Below, piece after piece: positions 49,913 to 57,071 of a stretch of DNA of 64,000 bases. This DNA is from Streptomyces sp. NBC_01304. Its GTDB lineage: Bacteria > Actinomycetota > Actinomycetes > Streptomycetales > Streptomycetaceae. The DNA is taken from assembly GCF_035975855.1 (NCBI RefSeq), contig NZ_CP109055.1, positions 6,696,001-6,760,000 on the forward strand, read 5' to 3'. The notes beneath the pieces were generated by a model that ran no database searches, was not told where the DNA came from, and was given only the letters and a program-made list of their open reading frames with translations. The position numbers and the translations under genes are program-made. Each line of letters starts with the position of its first letter. Positions within the stretch are counted from its first letter, which is position 1.

Positions 49913-49914
49913 GG

Positions 49915-50904
49915 TCAGCTCACCTCCGTGGGCTGCTGCGGGAGTTGGGTGGCCAGGAGGTCGGCGGACTGGCGGGCCAGGGCCACGACGAGCGACGGGG
50001 GGAGAGCGAGGAGAGGGGAGGGGGAGGGAGAGGGGGTGGGCGGGGTGTCGAGGACCGTCGCCGGCTGCCCCGGCGGTGTCGGGACGGCCATGGGCGGGGC
50101 AGAGCTGGCCATGGGCGGCGCAGGGACGGCCATGGGTGTCGGGACGGCCTGTTCCGCTGCCAGTTCGGCCGCGAGCTGGGCGGCCGGCGGTCGCTTCGCC
50201 GCGTCGCGGGACAGGCAGGCCGTGATCAAGGAGCGGAGGGAGGCGGGTAGTTCCTCCCGCTCGGGGACGGTGTGCCCGGTACTCGCGTACGAGAGCACCG
50301 CACCCAGTGCGTATACGTCGCCGAGTGGGCGTGGGCGGCCGCCCTGGGCCTGTTCCGGGGCGAGACAGCTCGGCTCCAGGCCGGGGAGGCCCGTGCGCTG
50401 TTCGCCGTCCGGGGCCGCCGCCCGCACGGCTCCGAAGGACGCCAGCAAGGGGCCTTCAGCCCCGAGCAGCACGGCGGTCGGGGACAGGCCCGCGTGGGTC
50501 ACGCCCTGCTCGTGGGCCGTGGCCAGGGTGGTGGCGAGGGCCGCGCCCAGGGAACGTACGACCGTCTCCGGAAGAGGGCCGGCGTGCAGGGCGAGGGCGG
50601 CGGGGAGGGGGAGCGTGGGGACGTACGGCATCGCATGCCAGGGGAACGCCGCGGAACCGCCGACTTCCGTGACCGGCGCGAGGCCGGGCAGTGAGCTGCG
50701 GCGGGCGCCCTCCGCCTCGACGGCCCAGCGCATCGGGTCCGCGTCGACGCGGGGGAGGCAGACCACGACCGTGCGTTCGCCGTCGGAGCTGCGGGCGATG
50801 TAGCGGCGGTCGGGAACGGGCTGCCGGTCGCCGTCGGCATCGACCCGGGCAAGGGTGACGTACGGCCCGATCTGCGGCGGGTCGTCCTGACGTAGGCGTT
50901 CCAT
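49915..50904 (-). CDS. Pseudokinase, first gene of the kinase operon
   Basis: 329 aa, ATG at 50904 with GGGGGAAA upstream. The overall kinase scaffold is visible (VVRSLGAALATTLATAHEQG; CLAPEQAQGG; GDVYALGAVLSYASTG), but the working parts are missing. There is no Gly-rich loop, the VAIK lysine position reads TVVVCL, HRD is HAG (137-139) and DFG is SFG (156-158). It therefore should not phosphorylate by the normal route. A Pro/Ala-rich tail with PPMA repeats (about 240-300) follows and no TM helix is seen. Two bases separate its stop from kinase A, so the two are made together; it probably acts as an allosteric partner or scaffold. Confidence 0.85.
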   Translation of the reverse strand: MERLRQDDPPQIGPYVTLARVDADGDRQPVPDRRYIARSSDGERTVVVCLPRVDADPMRWAVEAEGARRSSLPGLAPVTEVGGSAAFPWHAMPYVPTLPLPAALALHAGPLPETVVRSLGAALATTLATAHEQGVTHAGLSPTAVLLGAEGPLLASFGAVRAAAPDGEQRTGLPGLEPSCLAPEQAQGGRPRPLGDVYALGAVLSYASTGHTVPEREELPASLRSLITACLSRDAAKRPPAAQLAAELAAEQAVPTPMAVPAPPMASSAPPMAVPTPPGQPATVLDTPPTPSPSPSPLLALPPSLVVALARQSADLLATQLPQQPTEVS

Positions 50905-50939
50905 GCGCAAATTTCCCCCCGTGCGTGCTGAACGGGTCG

Positions 50940-50945
50940 AGCCTA
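50940..50945 (-). promoter_or_regulatory. -10 box of the kinase operon
   Basis: On the minus strand TAGGCT lies 36 bases before the pseudokinase ATG, predicting a leader of about 29 bases that includes the ribosome-binding site. Confidence 0.35.
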
Positions 50946-51046
50946 CCCAGACGGTGGTGCGGTGGGGGAGGGAGGGCGGTGGTGGGGCGGGGTGGGGCTT
51001 GTGTGCGGGCTGGCGAATGCAATGAGGGGTGTTGCTGCTCGGGGGC

Positions 51047-51151
51047 GTGCTCGAGGGGTGGTTGCGGATGTGCTCGAGGGAGTGCTCGAGGGGTGGTTGG
51101 GGATGTGGTCGAGGGAGTGCGCGGGGGGTGGTTGCGGATGTGGTTGTGCGT
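51047..51151 (+). repeat. Three tandem 35-bp repeats in a divergent promoter region
   Basis: Units at 51047, 51082 and 51117 share GTGCTCGAGGGGTGGTTG(C/G)GGATGTG. The first two are near-identical, the third diverged. The 301-bp gap 50905-51205 lies between the kinase operon and the broken P-loop kinase gene and holds nothing else I can assign except G-rich sequence near 50950-51000. Confidence 0.85.
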
Positions 51152-51205
51152 GCGTCGTGGCTCGGGTGTCGGGGTGTGGTCCGGCGGTCGGGATACCGTC
51201 CCGCC

Positions 51206-51749
51206 ATGACTGATCCGGGCCCTGCCGTCCTCCTCGTCACCGGCATCATGGCCGCCGGCAAGTCCACCGTTGCCCAGGCCCTCGCCGAGCGGTTGCCGCG
51301 GGCCGTGCATGTCCGGGGGGATGTGTTCCGGCGGGATGGTCGTCTCCGGGCGCGAGGAGATGGTGCAGGGGGCGGGGGAGGAGGCGCTGGGGCAACTGCG
51401 GTTGCGGTACCGGCTGTCGGCGATGGTGGCCGATGAGTATGCGGCGGCCGGGTTCACCGCCGTGGTGCAGGACGTCGTGCTCGGTGCGGAACTAGGGCGG
51501 TACGTCGCCGGGGTGCGGACCCGGCCGTTGTACGTGGTCGTGCTTGCGCCGCGGGCCGACGTGGTGGCCGAGCGGGAGGCGGGGCGGGGCAAGACCGGGT
51601 ACGGGGCGGCCTGGTCGGTGGCCGAGCTGGACCAGGGGCTGCGGGAGGAGACCTCGCGGGTCGGGCTGTGGCTCGACAGTTCCGAGCTGACCGTCGACGA
51701 GACGGTCGAGGCGATTCTGGCCGGGCTGGGAGAGGCCTCGGTGGCTTGA
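51206..51749 (+). pseudogene. P-loop kinase-like (AAA) protein gene with a frameshift
   Basis: ATG at 51206 opens VLLVTGIMAAGKSTVAQALA, a Walker A of the small-molecule kinase / zeta-toxin-like group, then VRGDVFRR. The frame then changes: the continuing protein (MVVSGREEMVQGAGEEALGQ, LSAMVADEYAAAGFTAVVQD, VVLAPRADVVAEREAGRGKT and a C-terminal helix to 51749) is in another frame. One extra G in the run at about 51333-51337 (CGGCGGGATGG) explains it. Either a real recent inactivation or a sequencing error. Intact it would be about 181 aa. Function unknown; possibly phosphorylates a small molecule. Confidence 0.75.
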
Positions 51750-51887
51750 ACTCCGGCCTCTGTCATGCCGGTTCGGGAGCGTTGTCAGTGGTGGCGCGTA
51801 TGGTCGTTGAGCAGTGGGGAACCGTGTGCGGCCGGGTCTTCGGCGGGCGCGGGTCCTGTGGGGATGTATGTGGACAGAGGCGGTGCC

Positions 51888-53276
51888 ATGAGCACGGTCA
51901 GGAAACCTGAGAGCAAGCCTGGGAACAGGGCTGAGAGCAAGTCCCAGGGCAAGGCCGAGGGCGGGATCGACCCGCGGATCGCGCATGCGGGGACGCGTGC
52001 GTGGCTGGCGGGGGAAGGGCTGCGGGAGACGGCCCGGATGCGGTTCGCCCTGGGGGATGAGGGTGCGGACGGAGGCAGGGGTGGGGACGGGGGTGGGTTG
52101 CGGACCCTGGGGGAGGTTGCGCCTCCTTCGGCTGAACCAGAGGAGTCCATACGGGACTTGCTGGTCGTCGGGCGGCTGATCCTTGACGGGAGCGAGGACG
52201 GGGACTGCACGCAGGGCGGGGACGGCGCGTGGGGCGGGGACGGCGCGCAGGACGGGGACGGCGCGTGGGGCCGGGACGGTGAGCGGACGATTCTGCTCGA
52301 CGGGGAGAGCGGGCGTGTCTACCTCACCGACCTCTACCCCGGAGTGAGCACGCCCGAGCGGGAGTTGCTCGCCCCCGACCTGGAGACCCTGCTCCGGTTC
52401 GAGGCGGCCGTGGCGGAGCTGGACGGGCTGCACGGTCGGTTCCAGGACCTGCGCGGGCGGTTCGGGATACGGGTGGTCGAGGAGGCGGCGAGGCGACTCA
52501 CCGCGGTCCTGGAGCAGGGCATGGGGGATGCCGACGTGCCGGCCTACTGGCTGGTCGCCGCGCAGATACGTCCCTTGGCGCTCGGCGCGGGCCCCGGAAA
52601 GGATCCCGTGCACGAGCTCGCGCTCGACCTTCCCGAGCGCCTGCTCGACGAGGAGTTCGGGGCGAGCGGGGTGGTGCGCTTCGAGGACGTCGACTTCCCG
52701 ACCGCGCTGAAGCACGAGCCGACCCGGCGCTTCCTGCGCGAAGTGGGGCTGCCCGAGGACGGGTTCATGTTCCTGCTCGACGCGGACGTCCCGCTGCCGA
52801 CCCTGGCCTCGTACTACGCGGAGTCCGACTCGGAGTCGGTCGAGGAATGCGGGTTCGCGCTGCCTACGAGCGCGGGGCGGCTGATCCGGCTCGGTTCGCT
52901 CATCGAGGAGATCGACGTCGTGGTCGAGGGGAGCACGGGGCGGGTTCTCGGCTGGTACGGCGTCGAGGGCGTGCTCCGGCCGGTCAACGCCGACGTGTCG
53001 ACGCTCGCGTTCACGCTCTGGCTGCTGCACCGCGAGAAGGAGCTGGACGAGCTGGAGGAGGTGACGTACGAGGCGTACGAGGCGGCGGCGAGCGCGATGG
53101 TGGCCGTCCTTGCCGGGAAGGATCCGGTGGCCTGCGCGCCTGCGGGGCCGGTGGGGGCGGCCGGGGGTGCTGGGGGTACCGGAAGCGCCGGGGGTACCGG
53201 AGAGGCGGAGGCCCAGGCGAGGGGCTGGCGGTACTGGCCGGAGGCGTTTCGGGACGAGGGGGGCGGGGTGCTCTGA
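51888..53276 (+). CDS. SUKH-4 family protein with two SUKH-like domains
   Basis: 462 aa from the ATG at 51888, after CAGAGG. The N-terminal half (RDLLVVGRLILDGS ... ILLDGESGRVYLT ... LLAPDLETLLRFEAAVAELD) and the C-terminal half (TRRFLREVGLPEDGFMFLLD ... IRLGSLIEEIDVVVEGSTGR ... VNADVSTLAFTLWLLHRE) both show the SUKH-4 pattern, so the protein looks like two tandem copies. SUKH proteins are commonly immunity proteins against secreted toxins, but no toxin gene is adjacent; solitary copies are common in Streptomyces. A Gly/Asp repeat (GDGAWGGDGAQDGDGAWG) interrupts the first domain and a Gly-rich repeat follows the second. Confidence 0.75.
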   Translation: MSTVRKPESKPGNRAESKSQGKAEGGIDPRIAHAGTRAWLAGEGLRETARMRFALGDEGADGGRGGDGGGLRTLGEVAPPSAEPEESIRDLLVVGRLILDGSEDGDCTQGGDGAWGGDGAQDGDGAWGRDGERTILLDGESGRVYLTDLYPGVSTPERELLAPDLETLLRFEAAVAELDGLHGRFQDLRGRFGIRVVEEAARRLTAVLEQGMGDADVPAYWLVAAQIRPLALGAGPGKDPVHELALDLPERLLDEEFGASGVVRFEDVDFPTALKHEPTRRFLREVGLPEDGFMFLLDADVPLPTLASYYAESDSESVEECGFALPTSAGRLIRLGSLIEEIDVVVEGSTGRVLGWYGVEGVLRPVNADVSTLAFTLWLLHREKELDELEEVTYEAYEAAASAMVAVLAGKDPVACAPAGPVGAAGGAGGTGSAGGTGEAEAQARGWRYWPEAFRDEGGGVL

Positions 53277-53460
53277 GGTCGGCGGGGGGCTGGGGCTGGG
53301 GCGGCCGGGGGAGGGGGAGCGGGGCGGAGGCGGGGGCGGCGAGGTCGGGGGAGGGGGGAGCCAGGGGCGGCGGAGCTGGGGCGGCGAGGCCAGGGGCGGA
53401 GGCTGGGGAGTGGTGGAGGTAGGTGCGGGAAGAGGTAGGTGAGGGAAAAGGGGCGCCGAA
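53277..53460 (+). other. G-rich, strand-asymmetric tract between convergent genes
   Basis: From just after the SUKH-4 stop to about 53460 the + strand is almost entirely G with A/C/T punctuation, with many runs of four to six G (for example GGGGGGCTGGGGCTGGGG at about 53284). It fits the G-quadruplex pattern in the RNA-like strand of the SUKH-4 message. No gene fits here. Confidence 0.7.
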
Positions 53461-53550
53461 ACCTGGGTAATTCGGGCGCTTAGGTGCCCCTTTCGCCCCA
53501 CGTAGCCCCTACGCCCGGCCCCGGGGCGCGCCCCCGGCTGCCGCCCCGCC

Positions 53551-55362
53551 TCAGTCGGCCGGTGGGGCCACGAACGTCTCGATGGCCTTGTCGAAGTACT
53601 GCTTGCCGCGCTCCTCCTGGGTGGTCGGTGCGGAGAGCCAGACGTCGTGCATCTTGCCGTTCTCGTCCCAGCTCAGGTCGTAGGTGTGGCGGGGGCCGCC
53701 GTCCGCCGACGTGCCGTCCCAGGTGAACTCCCAGAGGGCGGCGGGCTGTCCGTTGTGCGTGATCTCGCGGACCGAGCCGAGCCGGTAGCCGGGATAGCGC
53801 GACGGGCCGTCCTCGTGGGCCCGCTGCATCACCGCGAGGGGGCCGTCCGGGTCCTGGGGCTGGGGGTGGACGCCGAGGCGGTAGGTCTTGCCTGGGGAGT
53901 AGTAGAAGACGCGAGGGGGTTCGCTGGAGCGCGTGAAACCGTCGGGGACGGCGAGCTCGAAGCCGAGCTGGTCGTTGACCGTGTGGTAGCTGGGCGGGCC
54001 GGAGTCCTGTGGATCCTCGGTCGCGTCGCCGGTGCCCGACGTGGCCCCTTCGGAGTCGCCCGAGCCGGAGCCGTCCGGGTCGGTGGCGTCGGTGGACGGC
54101 GTGGGCTTCCCGGACTTGCCGCCGGCCGGGGGCGGGACCCGGCCGCCCTCCGGCTGGTCCGGCAGGTCCTCCTGGGACACCTGGTCGGACGTGCCGTTGC
54201 TCGTGGTCTTGTCGCTGCTCCCGTCGTCCCGGGTCAGCAGCCACACCCCGGCGCCGGCCCCGCCGGCGGCCAGTACCGCGACCAGGATGCCGCCGAGGAG
54301 CGCGGCGCGAACGCGCGGGCGGCGTGCGGGAGTTGCCGTGGTGGGCCCGACGTGGACCAGGGGATCGGCGGGTGGGTGCGGGGTGTCCGGCGTGGTTGTG
54401 GCGCCGGAGCGGGCGGCACCAGAGTGGGCGGCGCCGGAGTGGGCGGCGCCGGAGTGGGCGTCGGTGTGCCCGGGCCCGAACCCGTCAGGATGCTCGGCTT
54501 TGGTCTCGCCCAAGGGGCGGCGCACGGTGGACGCCGACCGGCTGTCCGTGAGGACGGTGCGCAGCAGGTGGGCCGCCTCGGGGGCGTCGAGGCGTACGTC
54601 GGGGTGGCGCTCCAGGAGGCCGCGTATGACGGGCAGCAAGGGGCCCGCCGCCGGGGGGAGTTGGATCTCGTCCATCACCACCGCGTGCAGGACCCCGGCC
54701 AGGGAGTCGCGGTGGAAGGGGGATTCGCCGGTGACGGCGGTGCAGAGCAGGACGCCGAGGGACCAGAGGTCGGACTCCGGACCGGTGCGCTTGCCCGACA
54801 TGCGCTCGGGGGCGGTGTACTCGGGCGAGCCGACGAAGGCGCCGGTCTCCGTGAGCGTCGGCTGGCCCACGACCTGGGCGATGCCGAAGTCGGAGAGGAC
54901 GACGCGGCCCGTGCCGGCTTCGAGCATGACGTTGGCGGGCTTGAGGTCGCGGTGCTGGACCCCGCTGTCGTGCGCGGCGCCCAGGGCGGCGAGCAGGTCG
55001 AGGCCGATGCGACCGGCCTCGGCGGGCGTCAACGGGCCCTCGGCGGCGATGAGGTCGGCGAGGGAGCGGCCGTCGATCAGCTCCATCACGATCCAGGGCT
55101 GTGCGTCATGGGACACGATGTCGTGCAGCACCATGATGTTGGGGTGTCGCACCTGGGCGACGGTGCGCGCTTCGCGTAGCGTGCGTTCGCGCTGCAACTC
55201 GGCGTCGACGAGCGCGAGTTCGTCGTCCACGTGCAGTTCCTTGACCGCGACGTCCCGGCCGAGCAGTTCGTCCTTGGCCCGCCACACCGTGCCCATGCCG
55301 CCGCGGCCGAGCCGCGTCGTGATGCGGTAGCGGCCCGCTATCAGATCCCCCGTGCTTGCCAT
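53551..55362 (-). CDS. Membrane Ser/Thr protein kinase with extracellular domain
   Basis: 603 aa from the ATG at 55362 (MASTGDLIAGRYRI). Kinase motifs intact: TRLGRGGMGTVWRA, VAVKELHV, HRDLKPANVML (about 136), DFGIAQVV and APERMSGK. A Ser/Gly/Ala linker carries HSGAA repeats (15-bp DNA repeats near 54421). A TM helix at about 351-373 precedes a Ser/Thr/Asp-rich stretch and a compact outside domain of about 130 residues (LGFELAVPDGFTRSSEPPRV ... WEFTWDGTSADGGPRHTYDL) that resembles the Ser/Thr-kinase-associated domain of some Streptomyces kinases. Substrate unknown. Divergent from the GNAT gene. Confidence 0.92.
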   Translation of the reverse strand: MASTGDLIAGRYRITTRLGRGGMGTVWRAKDELLGRDVAVKELHVDDELALVDAELQRERTLREARTVAQVRHPNIMVLHDIVSHDAQPWIVMELIDGRSLADLIAAEGPLTPAEAGRIGLDLLAALGAAHDSGVQHRDLKPANVMLEAGTGRVVLSDFGIAQVVGQPTLTETGAFVGSPEYTAPERMSGKRTGPESDLWSLGVLLCTAVTGESPFHRDSLAGVLHAVVMDEIQLPPAAGPLLPVIRGLLERHPDVRLDAPEAAHLLRTVLTDSRSASTVRRPLGETKAEHPDGFGPGHTDAHSGAAHSGAAHSGAARSGATTTPDTPHPPADPLVHVGPTTATPARRPRVRAALLGGILVAVLAAGGAGAGVWLLTRDDGSSDKTTSNGTSDQVSQEDLPDQPEGGRVPPPAGGKSGKPTPSTDATDPDGSGSGDSEGATSGTGDATEDPQDSGPPSYHTVNDQLGFELAVPDGFTRSSEPPRVFYYSPGKTYRLGVHPQPQDPDGPLAVMQRAHEDGPSRYPGYRLGSVREITHNGQPAALWEFTWDGTSADGGPRHTYDLSWDENGKMHDVWLSAPTTQEERGKQYFDKAIETFVAPPAD

Positions 55363-55463
55363 GGCCACATCATGCCGCACGGTGCCGGAGAGGCTGGGAT
55401 CCGGGCCTCGGGGGCCATGTATCAGCACTGAATCGTGACGTGGGGGCGTACCCGCGAGACAAC

Positions 55464-55489
55464 AACAGGCAACAGGCAACAGGCAACAG
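55464..55489 (+). repeat. Short 7-bp tandem repeat
   Basis: AACAGGC repeated 3.7 times in the leader of the GNAT gene, 31 bases before its start. It could vary by slippage. Confidence 0.8.
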
Positions 55490-55520
55490 TAGTGACGAAC
55501 GAGAGAGGGGAGCTGCGGCC

Positions 55521-56048
55521 GTGGGCAACAGCGAGCAGGCGGTGCTGATCGAGGGCGACGGTCTCGTCCTGCGTGAATGGTCCGAGGACGATCTGCCCGC
55601 CATGGTGGACCTGTTCGACGAGGCGCAGGTCGCGTACTGGACCCCGCTCGTCACCCCCTTCGATCTGGCCGAGGCGCGCGCCTACCTGGACAAGGTCCGC
55701 GGCGCCCGCGCCGAGGGCACCCGGCTGCACCTGGCGATCACCACCGACGGCCGGGCCCCGCTCGGCGAGGTCCTGGTCACCTCCACCGGCACCCTCGGCT
55801 ATGCCGTCGGCTCCGCCCACCGGGGGCAGCGCCTGGCCCTGCGCGCCACCCGGCTGCTCACCGCGTACGCCCACGACACCCTCGGCCTGCCCCGGCTGCG
55901 GCTGCAGATCGAGGACGAGAACGGGGCGAGCGTGGCGGTGGCCAAGGGTGCCGGATACCGGCGCATCGACGAGGAGGAGCGGCTGGAGGAGAAGGGGCGG
56001 CCGCTCGTGCTCCACTCCTGGGTTCATGCACGGCAGCCGGAGCGATGA
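55521..56048 (+). CDS. GNAT family N-acetyltransferase
   Basis: 175 aa, GTG at 55521 fixed by GAGAGGGGAG upstream. Acetyl-CoA fold: LVLREWSEDDLPAMVDLFDE at the start, LGYAVGSAHRGQRLALRATR as motif A with the acyl-CoA loop, and LRLQIEDENGASVAVAKGAG as motif B. It looks like the RimJ/RimL branch, which acetylates protein N-termini or small molecules. The last codons and stop are repeated downstream in a 23-bp tandem array. Confidence 0.88.
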   Translation: MGNSEQAVLIEGDGLVLREWSEDDLPAMVDLFDEAQVAYWTPLVTPFDLAEARAYLDKVRGARAEGTRLHLAITTDGRAPLGEVLVTSTGTLGYAVGSAHRGQRLALRATRLLTAYAHDTLGLPRLRLQIEDENGASVAVAKGAGYRRIDEEERLEEKGRPLVLHSWVHARQPER

Positions 56049-56108
56049 GTGCGCGGCAGCCGGAGCAATGAGCGCGTGGCGACGGAGCGATGAGTGCGTG
56101 GCGATGAG
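56031..56108 (+). repeat. 23-bp tandem array spanning the GNAT stop codon
   Basis: Units at 56031-56053, 56054-56076, 56077-56098 and a partial 56099-56108, based on CGGCAGCCGGAGCGATGAGT plus GCG. Unit 1 encodes the last five residues and the TGA stop. Confidence 0.85.
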
Positions 56109-56145
56109 TTTCCGAGGCCCGGCCGGTCTACCCCTTGGTTACACG

Positions 56146-56175
56146 ACAGGACGAGACAGGACGAGACAGGACGAG
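56146..56175 (+). repeat. 10-bp tandem repeat
   Basis: ACAGGACGAG three times perfectly, upstream of the VOC protein gene. Confidence 0.85.
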
Positions 56176-56212
56176 GCGAACGCCTCGGACGGCCGGCGAA
56201 GGAGAAGACGTC

Positions 56213-56686
56213 ATGCAGAAGATCACCACGTTCCTCTGGTTCGACCAGCAGGCGGAAGAGGCGGCGGAGTACTACACGTCCCTGTTCCCCGACTCGCGCG
56301 TCACGGAGGTCCAGCGGTACCCCGAGGGCAGTCCCGGTGACATGGCGGGCAAGGTCATGGTCGTCACCTTCGAGCTCGCCGGGCAGAGCTTCATGGCGCT
56401 GAACGGCGGACCGCAGTTCAAGTTCACCGAGGCCATCTCGCTGTCCGTCGACTGCGCGGACCAGGCGGAAGTGGACGACCTCTGGGCCAAGCTCGGCGAG
56501 GGCGGCGAGGACGGGCCCTGCGGCTGGGTCAAGGACAGGTACGGCCTGTCCTGGCAGATCGTCCCGCGCACCCTGACCGAGCTGATGCGCGACCCGGACC
56601 CGGCCAAGGCGGGGCGGGTCATGGAGGCGATGCTCAAGATGGGGAAGATCGACGTCCAGGCCCTGAAGGACGCCTACGCCGGATGA
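56213..56686 (+). CDS. VOC family (PhnB-like) protein
   Basis: 157 aa, ATG at 56213 after GAAGGAG. PhnB/3-demethylubiquinone methyltransferase-like glyoxalase fold: TTFLWFDQQAEEAAEYYTSL, FELAGQSFMALNGGPQFKFT, SVDCADQAEVDDLWAKL and CGWVKDRYGLSWQIVPRTL. Despite the old methyltransferase label, these are small dimeric VOC proteins without a SAM site, of unknown substrate. Followed by a terminator hairpin. Confidence 0.92.
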   Translation: MQKITTFLWFDQQAEEAAEYYTSLFPDSRVTEVQRYPEGSPGDMAGKVMVVTFELAGQSFMALNGGPQFKFTEAISLSVDCADQAEVDDLWAKLGEGGEDGPCGWVKDRYGLSWQIVPRTLTELMRDPDPAKAGRVMEAMLKMGKIDVQALKDAYAG

Positions 56687-56728
56687 GTCCCGGGCTGCGT
56701 CCCGGGCACGTGAGGACGGACCACGACC

Positions 56729-56761
56729 GAGGGGCGGCCCCTGAACGGGGAACCGCCCCTC
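56729..56761 (+). terminator. Terminator after the VOC gene
   Basis: GAGGGGCGG and CCGCCCCTC form an outer 9-bp stem, with an inner CCCC/GGGG, followed by GATCCTTG. Confidence 0.75.
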
Positions 56762-56793
56762 GATCCTTGCAGCTCGTGCGCCGGAGCTGCCGG

Positions 56794-56865
56794 AGGCCGT
56801 GATCGGAATCGAACCGACGTAACTCGCTTTGCAGGCGAGTCCCTCAACCACTCGGGCACACGGCC
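56794..56865 (-). tRNA. tRNA-Cys (GCA)
   Basis: On the minus strand: acceptor GGCCGTG/CACGGCC, D-arm with AGTGGTTGAGG, anticodon stem ACTCGC/GCGAGT around CTGCAAA (anticodon GCA), short variable loop, T-arm with GGTTCGATTCC, and discriminator T, typical of tRNA-Cys. CCA is not encoded. Confidence 0.93.
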
Positions 56866-57058
56866 GTGTCGTACCTCGTGCTTCGACGGTAGGCGGGCCC
56901 GGGGCCGGAGCTCAAGGAAAGGGCGGGGCCTGCAATGCGACTGCCATACGCCGTTCATGGAGCGGGCTCACCGCTGTACGGACGTACGTAGAGGACGTAC
57001 GACCAAGGGACCAGGCCGAGCCCGTCCCGCGACAGGGGTCAACGGGCGTCACGCCACT

Positions 57059-57064
57059 TACTCT
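57059..57064 (+). promoter_or_regulatory. -10 box for leaderless MFS transcript
   Basis: TACTCT ends 8 bases before the ATG at 57072; no ribosome-binding site. Confidence 0.4.
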
Positions 57065-57071
57065 GGCCTGC

